Origin: Sympetrum striolatum
Taxonomy: Eukaryota; Arthropoda; Insecta; Odonata; Libellulidae
Direction of reading: 5' to 3'
NCBI GenBank assembly: GCA_947579665.1
Contig: OX388348.1
Location: 12,648,001 to 12,712,000, forward strand
DNA length: 64,000 nucleotides
In this document: one piece after another, positions 11,521-21,820 of the stretch
How positions within the stretch are numbered: the first letter of the stretch is position 1
Layout of the letters: each line of letters starts with the position of its first letter
Translations under genes and position numbers: made by a program
The notes under the pieces: generated by a model
Databases searched by the model: none
Seen by the model: only the letters and a program-made list of their open reading frames with translations
What the model was told of the DNA's origin: nothing

Positions 11521-13927
11521 TTCGCGTACACCCCACATACATTAGAGCGAAATATTGAAATTATTATGAATTACGCAATAATTGCGGAAGCATGAGCGGG
11601 TACTGAAGCTTTTTAGGGGATCTTTTAACTAGCTCGTAATTTTTCGGAATAAGTTCTCTGAGAATAAACAGCCGAATAACGTTCAGTTAGTCAAACATTT
11701 AAACAAAAATCCTTCTATATAAGGTACTGTTAAAAAAATCAATACATAAGAAAGCAGATTATCATTACTAAACAGAGGGAAAGGAAAGACCTATCAAAAT
11801 CTTATCTAGAATTTTAAGGACAAGCTAGAATCAAACCGTTTGAAAATGTTGAATCAGTAACTTGACATGAATTTATAATGACATGAGAGAGACCACGATT
11901 GCAAAACAAAATGTTTCGGTAAAATTGACCGAATTTCCATTCAAGAGTAAAACATAAATGTAACGTTAAGAGCATAATTGGCCTAAATTACTATCATCTG
12001 AATCATTCCAACATAAAGGCTTTCTTTCAGCCAGTAAGAATCGAGGAATCCTGAGAAGAGTAAACCAGAGTAATTAGGTCATCCGAGACCAGAGGCGGCC
12101 ATTTTATTCAACAATTAATTCAAAATGGCTGACTACCTATACTAGTCACTATTGTCACGTAGAGTATAATCGAATACATTACAAAACTCTCTCCGATCAG
12201 CTAAACTTCTCCAAACAGATAATGGAATCAACTCGCCTAATAAGTTCGAGGGAAAACAAAACTGGAATAGATCGGTAACCTTTCAATTAATGAAACAAAT
12301 GTAATTAGATCCGTAACTGCTATTCTCTACTGTATTCACTTCAACGGATTCGGAAAATTATTTCTATGAATTTTCTCATGCGCAACGAGACCTTGAGGAG
12401 AATGGTAACAAACCGCGGATGGCATCAAGGCTATCGATACATATATATCGACATCTGTACCGATACAGTTATTTATCACTCCCGTACACCCTATCTATTT
12501 CACTCACGACTGGCCTTGACTGCTTGACTTCTCTTTCAAACTCGTTTACACCTATGTTTTCTCTCGCAATAAAATCATGACGAAATACTTAGCCGATTTC
12601 TGCACAACATCCCTCATCCCTTGCTATACCATGACAAAAACATGTGGAAGGGAAAAGATACAATAAGTTGATGGAAGGGGAAGACCGAGAACTTATTAAT
12701 AAGAAATGGATGAACAACGGACTGGAAATACGAGAAGAGAGAGAAAAAGAATTCGGTGCTGTAATATAATATTTTTCAGGAAATGGACAACTTCTCGACG
12801 ATGGTGACGGTAAGTAATGGAGTTATGAGAAGTCTCTACGAGTTTCCTCAGAGAAATTAAGGTGGCCAGAGACGGTTTGGATAACGTCAGAGAAATTTAT
12901 GTTTCCCTGCTCTACAAGACCAGAATAAGTTATCGCAGGCATACTATTCAATGCTTAGAAGCAACACAAACAATTAAGACAGAGACTAAGTTGATAATGA
13001 AGAAAACAAAAAAGAAACTAGATGTTACAAAGATAATATTTGCGTTGAAGGCGAAGGTTGCACGAAGTCAAAAAGAAAAATTTTAATTAATCAGAACATA
13101 TTCACGAATGTTTAAGGGCTGATGCTATCTTGGAGAAGGGTATGTACGCTTAGAAGTACATAATTAGGTACTTAGCGCCTATGAAGCGAATCTTCCTCGT
13201 TGCTTTAAAAATAATGACTACCCTTTTCTTTTTTTACTTTTATAAAAGATTTCCTTGATACAAGATTGAAGTCTACATCTCAATCAAATGAAGTCGTAAT
13301 TTCGTTATTACGGAATTAATTTTTATAAATTCAGATTGATTATGATTCCAGAATCAGATAAAATAAAAACATAACAAATATACGAACTTGACAGCAAAAG
13401 AATTAGAAAATATGGGCATGGATAAATAAAAAATATATAAATTTTTCGTTTTTTAAAGAAAAGCACCTTAAGAACAAGGAAAACAAAAATTCTAACAATA
13501 ATAGGAATGCATTAGGATAATTTATTAATTTCATTTATAATTCCTGGCCAATACCTAAGAAGCGTTGAGGAATAATCAATCCCTAAACAAAATGGTTCAG
13601 CTTAATTGGAACTGGAGGTATATACAAAGCTATACTTTACACAAAAGTATAGCTGTGATTAATTAATTTATGGGGCAGATACAGAGTTGATTTTCGTGAT
13701 AAATTACGTACACAGTATTTTCAGCATAAAAGTGCATACAAAATTAGCCAGTAGGAAAGAGAGCTTTAGGTTCATCAACAATTTTCTAAAACTCTTAAAT
13801 CAAAGAAACCATCACCATATCAAAATAAATCGGGCCTCATCTCTCTCGCTGCAACATAAAATGGAAGAATTTCTCAAACACCAGCAACGCACCCCGGCAA
13901 ACCCAACACACACAGACTCAGCAGTAA
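11521..13927. other. AT-rich non-coding stretch
   Basis: I find no gene. A 74-codon Lys-rich frame (12862-13086) sits in A-rich DNA and is not convincing. The 13628-13654 hairpin is listed separately. Confidence 0.45.
13628..13654. repeat. Perfect 11-bp hairpin
   Basis: AGCTATACTTT is followed by five bases and its exact reverse complement AAAGTATAGCT. A related string, AGCTATACTTTA, with a partial partner appears near 28.39 kb. The stem is short and AT-rich, and too short for a microRNA precursor as it stands. Confidence 0.65.
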
Positions 13928-14330
13928 ATGAATAATTTAGCGCCGGAAGTAGCGGCCGATAAAATAAACAGGCCATCAACACTGCGAGAGGGCCAGTGTA
14001 AGATTCGGAGCAAATATTCCCGGCGTTTGTAAATGGCCGGAGAGTAAACAATTTTTTCGGACAGTGACGTACGATAGGGGAGTAGTACGCGGATTGCTAG
14101 CACACTTGACGTCTGAGAGGGTCGGGACCTCGTGCACAAGGTTCTCGGCCCCTGGAGATTCGATACAGGGCCAAGTGAGGCATTTATATTGCCATCGATT
14201 TCACCCACCGCTGAATCCTCTACCCCTCGAGTTCGAAAGCTCGTGTAACATTTTTATGAGCGCATTTCTTTTTCGAATCGCAATTAGTCTCGGTGCTGAT
14301 TTTTTTTAAATACACGGAGAAAAATTGGAC
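13928..14330. other. GC-richer island
   Basis: A 400-bp block with raised GC and CpG, and several short frames open on both strands. No recognisable coding or RNA signal. It is bounded on the right by the very AT-rich palindrome region. Confidence 0.3.
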
Positions 14331-14429
14331 TAAAAGATGTTCAACTACTGGAGCAATTATAAGACAACTTTGACGACTGGGGCTAATAGAATGCACTAAA
14401 GATAAAGTAATTAAATTGTTAACAAATTT

Positions 14430-14586
14430 TATCAATTAATTAAGTAATATTATTAAATAATAACAATGAAAATATAAATTAACATTAACTTAATTAAATT
14501 AATGATATAATTACGATAGACTAAATCAATATCATATTAATTTATGATTTATCTCATTATTATTTAATAATATTAATTAATTGATA
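14430..14586. repeat. 157-bp AT-rich foldback palindrome
   Basis: The left arm (about 14430-14468) reads ATCAATTAATTAA, then TATTATTAAATAATAA. The right arm (about 14555-14586) is its reverse complement, with a three-base gap: TTATTATTTAATAATA then TTAATTAATTGAT. About 85 bp lie between the arms and also contain weaker inverted matches (ATAAATTAA). It could be a small inverted-repeat transposon relic, though no clear target duplication was found. The extreme AT content lowers confidence. Confidence 0.6.
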
Positions 14587-15389
14587 TCTAATTTAATACT
14601 TTTACTTTAATATTTGTGTATGCTAGAATAACAATACTTGCATATGATCGTATTTTAATTTTGTATAATATTGTATTACATATTAGTAAAGATTTTTATT
14701 TTGTGTCATTTTATATAGATTTATAGATTTGTATTTAGTAAAATATTAAATAGATTTATATTTTGCTTCGTTAAGGCATTTGTATTTTTAATACTTTTGA
14801 GTACATTTATTGATTAAACGGAAGATGGCATTTAAAAGTCCCAATTTCGGCAAATAATGTCCCTTAATAACAATAATTAGGAAATGCCAAGGGAGCAAAT
14901 TATAATGCTTAAGAAAAAAAAGTAGATCGTATCAAAGCAAGATAGAAATTCCGAGCTGAATTATTTACAGTTTGTTTTCCGTATAGAAGAATACAGAAAT
15001 TTCGATCTGGAATAATTTTCAAAATTGTTTCTGAGAGCAAGAGGTTGATTAGAAATCACTTAATCTGTCCCTCTTGGCGATTCTTCAGCTTCCTGCATAT
15101 TTCAGAAGGCACACCAATATTATCTTTTCTGGATTTCAAAAATTTTGTCCGATCAAGGTCTCATTTAATTTACCTTGCGTGACTTCAGCTCAAGATCCCT
15201 GAGGGCCGAAGATCTCAAGAGGTTTTTAAGATGAGAGCATCAGATATCTTTGGATAATTTTCGAAATTATTTTTAAGTTTTTGGTAGTTAAGAACGGAAT
15301 TTTCCCAACTGACCTGATTCCTGGTATTAACCGATTTGACTCAAATGACTCAGAAACGATCTTAAAATATCTCTATATATCTTTACGAC
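14587..15389. other. AT-rich stretch, nothing seen
   Basis: I found no coding or structural signal. GC content rises gradually towards 15.4 kb. Confidence 0.4.
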
Positions 15390-15518
15390 CCCTGACGAGG
15401 AATTGCATTCGGAGAGCGCTTTGCCTTCTTAAAAGTGCGGTATTCCTTTCTTGTTTTTCCGATTAACGGGAAATGAGACGATGAACCCTGACAAAGATTG
15501 GAGATTTAAAACCTCTAA
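15390..15518 (+). repeat. Element X, copy C (diverged)
   Basis: Recognised by CTGACGAGGAATTGC and GAGAGCGC at the start, AAAAGTGCGGTATTCC, a pyrimidine-rich run, CGGGAAATGAGACG, CTGACAAAGA, TTGGAGATTT and closing ACCTCTAA. It lacks the GACGGCCAT part of the core, so about ten bases are missing relative to copies A and B. Its presence 11 kb from copy B shows the family is dispersed rather than a local tandem duplicate. Confidence 0.7.
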
Positions 15519-15569
15519 AGCTAGAATCAAGGTAATGAGAGAAATAAAAATCACCGAAATCATCCTCCA

Positions 15570-16340
15570 CACCTCCACGAGGGACCACTCCCTTTCGAAC
15601 GGAACGAAAACTCCATCGATAAGCCCGATAGCAAGCGGAGAAAAGCGGCAATCTCATTCTCTCTCCCTAATTCAATACTTCCAGGGATTTGTCATCCCCG
15701 AGGTTGTTAACCGCCTCCCGACATCCACTGGCCGAGGTTTTTATCCTCTTCCGAGAAGGACCCCAATGACTTCCGACACCTCTGCGGGGGAGGCGATATT
15801 TTCCCCGTCTTCCCAAATGGTCCTTGGCAATTAAACCTTGACGCACTCCTAATCCTCCTCGGCAGATGGGTGCCCTCAGATCACCCGAAACCCTGGGAAA
15901 GGTTCCAACCTCATGACAGGGTTCCACTAAACTCCGCGACTAATTAATGGTTAAAACTTGCGAAAGTTCCGGGAAAAGGATGCCAGGCGGCGGTATGACC
16001 AGAATCGCAACCCGCGTGATTCTTCAGAGCGCCCGCATAATTCGGTCGGACCCCGCCCCCTTTTACTATTCCCACTCCAGAATCCCCACCCCTTTTAAAT
16101 CAATAAAATCTCCGGGGTTCACACCAGGTGCTCGAGTAGGTAGGGAGGCATAAGGCCTTAAAACTCTCTGGCGGCATCCTCTCGACAACTAACACTTAAT
16201 CTGGGGGAATATCCGCACCAACGGGTAAAACTCTCTCCGATACATGAGAGTTGTCTTTCGACCCGGAGAGCGTGCTGTTTCATGGGCCATTGCGGACGAC
16301 TCCATCCAGCACGTACGCTCGGAAAAAGGAGAATTTAGAA
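15570..16340. other. GC-rich island
   Basis: GC and CpG are raised for about 750 bp, with C-rich runs near 16.05-16.1 kb. Frames of up to 127 codons are open on both strands over the same bases, which points to base composition rather than a gene. No domain recognised. Confidence 0.35.
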
Positions 16341-17750
16341 GAGGAAATAATGAAGCACGTATAAATTAATTCTCTAGCCCTCTCTCCTGGTAATGACGAC
16401 AAAAGAAACCTAAATTTAATAACGACGTAGTTATTGGATAATAAATAGGGAAATTCTGGCTTGATTACATAATATTACAGCTGGTCACTTTGCGGAGTCT
16501 ATCTATTTTTAAAGTTTAATACAACAGCTGTAAAAGAAAAAAATAATAAAAATCTTCATAAATCTTCGCCCATGTCTTGCATACAACGAAGCCTCCGTTA
16601 TTATTGTATTATAAACAGAATTATGCTTATGAGAGTATCAACAGAATAGTTATCAGTACATCTCGTATATTAATTCAGTATTTTTATGTTTAGAAGAAAA
16701 TAATAAGTGGCTACATTAACCCCACACGAATAATTAGAGTTAATAATCATTCTAATCTCATAATAATAGTTTCCATAAAATGTTTATCATTAAAAATTCC
16801 ATTCATTAGTGTAAGGTCAAATTAATTTAACAGAACCCGAGACTAGGTATAAGCTTACAGAACCTATTTAGATATAAAGTACTGGCTGTCTAAATAGAAC
16901 CAATTACCGACCTGCGATTTCGAAGAAAACGTACTAAAACAAAATGCTTAAAACTTTTTCCTTATAGAAAAAGCAATGTAACCGTGCATTAAATATTCGC
17001 TTGGGACATACTCCTGTTGCAATTAAGGACTACGAATTGTATGAAATAACATTCATTGGTGGAGTCAGTACATGTAGTGACTACAAACAAAGAGGAAAAA
17101 GTCAATTCAAATTTTTAATTTAGAAAAATTAAATATTGATACCTCGAAAAATGTTTCGACGAATTTCTTTTCTGTAAATACCGGTTAATGACCTGTAGAA
17201 AATGAAACAACGCTGTGATGAAACCTTTTGGAAGGGGGTATTTATAGCACCGTCTGATCCAATTAATGTTTTCGGCGATTTTGATTGATGCCGTGGATTA
17301 AGATCTCATCAAAGTGATACAATTCAGAGGTATGAACACCAAAATTTAAATTCGCTTTCAGTTTTTCATTCATTCGACTTCAAGCAGTTGCCTTGCTTTT
17401 GATACGAGTGTTGTGGATTAAGCCTCGTATATATTTTGAATGACATTGATTTCCGCTGGAATAATTATACCTTTCGCTTATTTATAGGAATAAAAGAGGT
17501 AAAAGGAATTGTTTGAAAACAAATTGGCATTTTGAAGAGGGTTATGGGCTTATAAACGTGAAGGAAAGTGAGGGAAAACATGTTATTTTATTTTTATAGC
17601 ATTCTGTACCTAGTTTTCTCTACCCTCTTATAGTAAATAAAAACTTTAATAGGAAATGCATATTCACCTTTAGGGAATGATAAATTAGAAAATTATGATT
17701 CGGACGTTATTCAATATGCAAGAAACTTCTGCCCTGGATCGCACGAAATA
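16341..17750. other. AT-rich stretch, nothing seen
   Basis: I found no gene or repeat I can support. One weak resemblance to the ACCGG-TAATGA part of Element X near 17.18 kb was judged too short to count. Confidence 0.4.
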
Positions 17751-17753
17751 GAT

Positions 17754-17893
17754 GTAAAAATCCTAGCATATAAACCAGTTATAGCATTGGGATTATCCTA
17801 GCAAATGCACCGATTACAGCATGGTAAAAATCCTACCATATTCACCAGTTATAGTATAGTGAAAATCCTAACATATACACCAGTTACAGCATA
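17754..17893 (+). repeat. 35-bp minisatellite, four units
   Basis: Four head-to-tail units start at 17754, 17789, 17824 and 17859, exactly 35 bp apart. The unit reads about GTAAAAATCCTAGCATAT, then ACACCAGTTATAGCAT. Each unit differs from the others at a few positions, so the array is not recent. The constant 35-bp period without indels is clear on inspection. Confidence 0.9.
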
Positions 17894-18020
17894 CCGCGAA
17901 ACCTGTTTATAACTCAGGCGTTAATAACCCGCGCACGATCATCGCCAACGACGAAGGGATATCGGTGAAACCAACAACATTTCATCAACTCGTTCTAGTT
18001 TATTGCTAAAATTAATAAAT

Positions 18021-18660
18021 TCGGGCCCCTTTGAGGTAAACTTCCTCCCCGACTTCAAAGGTGGAGTTAATCAAGTCCTCGGCTTTGCCGCATGCTTAAG
18101 AGTTCACCTCTGGTAATAAACACTTGGCGCAAACTAGTCCTTCCCTCCTCCTTGGATGAACTACGATTTGGGTAGCATTTGAGCTCGGTAGGAGTCCGTT
18201 CGCCGGAAACTCCGGTGTATTAATTCCCTTATCCCCAATCGTCCATGCGCGCCGGCAAACTTTCCGTGTTTCGATCTCTCCCGCTACAATAATACTGGGT
18301 ATTGTGGCTGTAAAGTGTTTGATTATGGCGCTTTGGAGCCATTCCATTTTTGGTGGTAGCCGCGCAATTACGGTAAGTACCTCTGGGAAAAAGATTTATC
18401 AGGATGGCAGAAATAGGTAATCTTCTCATAAACTTCAAAAGCAAGTTTCAGGTGGAGTGATAAACCTATAGCCGAACAGAAAATGTACGACTGGCGATAT
18501 ATTTTCCATTTCCATTAGATCAACTCCCACTTTGAAATAACCTAGAGCAGGTAGATTCAATTCGCTCGTTTCAATACATACTACGAACTCTACCCCACGA
18601 TTGATAGATAGCGGGGACTTTAATAGGCAGAATTGAGACTTTATCCTATCTTCCATTTAA
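18021..18660. other. GC-richer segment without a convincing gene
   Basis: Two overlapping minus-strand frames (18096-18347 and 18229-18444) and a third (18435-18656) are open, but they overlap one another and encode nothing I recognise. Composition is moderately GC-rich to about 18.4 kb. Confidence 0.3.
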
Positions 18661-18740
18661 CCTATACGAATATTAAAATAAAAATAATGTATTATAAATC
18701 TACTTGTATCTATATCGTAAACAAATAGTACAATAAAAAT

Positions 18741-18812
18741 TATACAAATATTGAAAAAAAATCATATACAACTATTAAAACACAAACTTATACAGATATT
18801 AAAGTACAAACC
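18741..18812 (+). repeat. Imperfect 24-bp tandem repeat, three units
   Basis: Units beginning TATACAAATATT (18741), TATACAACTATT (18765) and TATACAGATATT (18789) are spaced 24 bp apart. The second and third also share AAA, one variable base and CACAAAC-like tails. Short and diverged. Confidence 0.6.
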
Positions 18813-19560
18813 TGTCCCGTAAATATCTATAAGGGAAATGACTGATTGAGAGAAATTGGGAAAAGCAATGCCATTCCTCATATAATATCTTACACCTATA
18901 TAGATTTTAGTAGATAATTGTGGAGGGATAAAGTTCAAACTAGATATCGATCTAAAGACGGTACAAGTTGTACTATACAACTGTGCAACCTGTACTGTGA
19001 AACTAAGACTGTATCCTGCGATGTATTGAAAATCCTTGAAAAAAATTGGAAATCAATATCAAAATCCGCTCATCTACGGTAACAGAATATACAACACGAT
19101 TGATGCAAAAAATGCAGGATTATGATGATTAGCCAAGTATTTGTATGAGATAAGATAAAAGCACTACGCAGCAAAATCAATTCCGTGGAACAAAAACAAA
19201 ACTATTCAAACTACAAAAATCAGGAAAAATTGCAATTAAAACCTATACATCCACGGAATATCCACTTTCCTAAAGTTAATTTAGAGATGAAAATTAGATT
19301 CTTCAATACGAAGCAAATCATAAAATTGGTCTCCGCAAAAATAAAATCATCTACCGAAACGTAGACTGAGAATCTAATTAATCAGAGCATATTTACTAGG
19401 AATAAACGCTCTTAAAAATTGTTTCCCAAATTTAACACTGCGTCAATAAAATGGCCGAATAAATACACACGGGGAAACACAAGGAAAAATAGCGATGAAA
19501 CACGGCCCACACATTAAAATCTCCCGTTGTCATATTTTTCGTCCATGTTTGAATATATAA
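18813..19560. other. AT-rich stretch, nothing seen
   Basis: No gene or repeat found. A 72-codon frame overlaps the left end and is not recognisable. Confidence 0.4.
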
Positions 19561-20110
19561 AAACGATATCCCGGCCCTGAATTACCTCTCGGGTTGGGAA
19601 TGTATAAATTAAAACGAACGCGCATTCCGCATTATTTTACGACTCGCGCCAATTTTAATTGAATCAAACCCAACGGCGAATATGGCAGGAAAGGGCGAAT
19701 GGAGAGAGAGAGCCGAAACAAGAAATTTGATAATTCCACGTCCTCTCGCATTATAATTTATTGGAGGTGTATGAGGCATTTTCATTATCAAACCAATGTA
19801 CATTCCGACGCGAAAACTTCATCGAAAACGTCAGTGCTGCCATAAAAATGAATCGACGGATGCTTGACGTAGAATTAATATTTACCGAGCTCTCTCTCCG
19901 ATACGCCCTTTTTCCTGAGGATGCACTGCGCGAATCAATCGCTTTAATTGGATTAAATTTAATCAAAACCTCCGCAGTCTTTTTGACCAAATCGACTCTT
20001 TTTCGAAATGATTTGCGAGGGACCACCGCGATTTCGCAGTGCGAGCTAAAAATGCTGCATTCGGTACCTGTTTTAGGAGTAAGGTCGCCTTGAGATGACG
20101 GTTCTATTGC
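19560..20110. other. Moderately GC-richer block with frames open on both strands
   Basis: A 110-codon plus-strand frame (19761-20093) and a 127-codon minus-strand frame (19751-20134) cover the same bases. Neither resembles a protein I know, and both can be open because the block is depleted in stop-like trinucleotides. It may be a conserved non-coding block. If it is coding, strand and frame would have to be settled by comparison with relatives. Confidence 0.3.
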
Positions 20111-20251
20111 TACCTTCTTGAGACTCGACATCATCGTATTCTAAACCCGTACTGTTACCCGTGTATATAACTGCAACAAACAGTTAAACTAGATATTTAT
20201 TTGCTCAACACATAAGTTAATGCCCAATTAGTCTAAGTTGGTTAATAGCTA

Positions 20252-20320
20252 ATATACGATGTTCCATATAATATAAGAAGTGTCTATATACAATAGATAT
20301 ACGATGTTCCATACAATATA
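20252..20320 (+). repeat. Short tandem duplication, 24 bp at 45-bp period
   Basis: ATATACGATGTTCCATA, then one variable base and AATATA, occurs at 20252-20275 and again at 20297-20320 with one mismatch. A local duplication in AT-rich DNA. Confidence 0.7.
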
Positions 20321-20641
20321 TATTCCATATGTCAAATATGCTCATACATGTTCCAATTATGTTACAGTACATCTATTTCGAAAACCATGAAATTTTAGGT
20401 GCTGCAGCTCCTTAATTTTCAAGCAAATTTTCCATGTTCCTTGTATTAGGTATCATTGGTTCTTACAGTTTTTTTACAATTTAATTTATCATTGATTCAG
20501 ATTGATTCACCCTGAGCGGTTGCCCATTTAGCTTACGACATAATGTAATCCCTGGCTGAATTTCACGTGGCTTACTTATTGAATTCTAAGAAACGCACTT
20601 AGCTATACTAAACAGCTATGCTAACTACTGAGAGACGCAGT

Positions 20642-20654
20642 CGAAGCGGTAATA
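20642..20654. repeat. 5' target-site duplication of SINE S1
   Basis: CGAAGCGGTAATA, identical to 20860-20872 on the other side of the element. A perfect 13-bp match directly bordering both ends is strong evidence of retroposition and marks the element's limits. Confidence 0.85.
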
Positions 20655-20859
20655 CAAATGATGCTTTGTGGTTCGGTTGCCTCAATGAGGACCTCTGGTG
20701 GTGGTTGGTGGAGCACCATCACCTTGATCATAAAAGCCCCCAGCTACAGAAGGGAAAAGGACGAGGCTCGGTAGTTTAGTGGTTAGAACAACCGCCCGGA
20801 AAGTGGGAGACCTGGGTTCGAGTCCCAGCCAAGTCACTATTTTTCTCTTCTCGTACAAC
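20655..20859 (+). mobile_element. tRNA-derived SINE, complete copy S1 with target-site duplication
   Basis: A roughly 205-bp retroposon flanked by a perfect 13-bp direct repeat, CGAAGCGGTAATA (20642-20654 and 20860-20872), as expected from target-primed insertion. Its first ~110 bp is not tRNA-like (GCTTTGTG, CGGTTGCCTC, TGAGGACCTC, TGGAGC). The tRNA-like module follows, with a perfect A box TAGTTTAGTGG (20772-20782) and a perfect B box GGTTCGAGTCC (20815-20825). The tail is CACTATTTTTCTCTTC. The D and T arms pair well; the acceptor and anticodon arms are imperfect and the base before the anticodon is not T, so it is not a working tRNA gene. The parent tRNA looks Gly-like, with low certainty. 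SINEs have no protein of their own and depend on a partner LINE, which I do not see here. Confidence 0.85.
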
Positions 20860-20872
20860 CGAAGCGGTAATA
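20860..20872. repeat. 3' target-site duplication of SINE S1
   Basis: CGAAGCGGTAATA, the second copy of the target repeat. It lies nine bases after the TTTTTCTCTTC tail. Confidence 0.85.
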
Positions 20873-21723
20873 TTTCAGCGAATTGATTTTAGTGTATGAA
20901 AGGCAGTCTCCACGAAGGAGGATAATCTCCTAAAAAGTGAAACACCAGGGAAAATGAATCCATACAGATGATGAAGTACTTCGTTAAAATATAAATGTTA
21001 GAGGACTGTAACTTGAAGTAGCAATACTAAGACAAATTTTCGAGAAATTAACGGCAATTCTAGTTTCCATTAAACATAAATGTTTTTCATATATTTTTAA
21101 AGGATCACAAACAATCTCAATCCTCTTCTTTTGTAGTAAGAATCCCCTTCTATTAGCTCCTGGTAGCTTATGTTAGAGGAGGTGAGGTTCCAACCGGCCT
21201 GCGGGATACTTTACAGACAAAAGGGCCTTAATGGGATTTAGAAAAAAACCCGATCTGATAAATCAATGAAGAAGATCTTAGTCGTAAAAATGTGAAAAGG
21301 CTAACGAAAATGAGAGAAATAGAGCGAAAAATAACAATAAATTACCTAAAGTAAATCATAACATGGAAATTTAAGCTGTATTATAATTTAATATTTGTTA
21401 GATTTCCGGGATAAAATACACTGCTTCCTTGTTTTTCCGATGCATCGAAGGGATTCTGCAATAACTACGGAAACGTGATTTCTCTGAATATTCAAAAGCA
21501 TAGATATCGTAGGCATAAATAATATGATACTCTTGGTGAGCGAAATATTTAATATGTTAATGCAATATCAAGACATTTTTATTGTTTCTGAGGCATATCG
21601 CTACGATTTTATTTCACAGAATGATCATTGAGAGCATAGATATTACATTATATATATATATTTTTTTTATGATATTGTAGGTGCAAAATTTTACATTTTA
21701 AATGCAACGTCTCTGCTATAATA
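20873..21723. other. AT-rich stretch, little structure
   Basis: I see no gene. A small GGAGGATAATCTCC palindrome lies near 20.92 kb, and a TA-rich microsatellite precedes Element X copy D at about 21.65 kb. Confidence 0.4.
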
Positions 21724-21820
21724 TTAGAGGTTTAAAATCTCCGATAGCCGTCTTTGTCGGCGTTCCTCGTCTCATTTACCAGTGTTTGGAGAAAACGAGA
21801 AAGGACACGGCGCTTTTTAA
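21724..21820 (-). repeat. Element X, copy D (minus orientation)
   Basis: On the plus strand it reads TTAGAGGTTTAAAATCTCC, then GATAGCCGTCTTTGTCGGCG, TTCCTCGTCTCATTTACC and AGTGTTTGGAGAAAACGAG, then GACACGGCGCTTTTTAA. It is the reverse complement of the family core, with GGAACGCCGACAAAGACGGC intact. The CTGAAGA start of copies A and B is absent, so the copy is 5'-shortened. Confidence 0.85.

Noticed and set aside
13628..13654. microRNA precursor
   Set aside because: The stem is only 11 bp with a five-base loop, too short for a typical precursor.
15451..15834. 127-codon frame
   Set aside because: Its start lies inside Element X copy C and minus-strand frames overlap it. No domain seen.
17170..17230. 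Further Element X copy
   Set aside because: Only about 15 bases (TACCGGTTAATGACC) resemble the family; the core GCCGACAAAG is missing. The same applies near 38.81 kb.
17750..17895. CRISPR array from regular 35-bp spacing
   Set aside because: The whole 35-bp unit repeats; there are no unique spacers. It is a minisatellite in eukaryotic-type DNA.
19751..20134. 127-codon minus and 110-codon plus frames on the same bases
   Set aside because: At most one could be real and neither is recognisable; kept only as a GC-richer block.
20766..20838. Functional tRNA gene
   Set aside because: A and B boxes are perfect, but acceptor and anticodon stems have mismatches, the base before the anticodon is not T, and it lies inside a SINE with target duplications.
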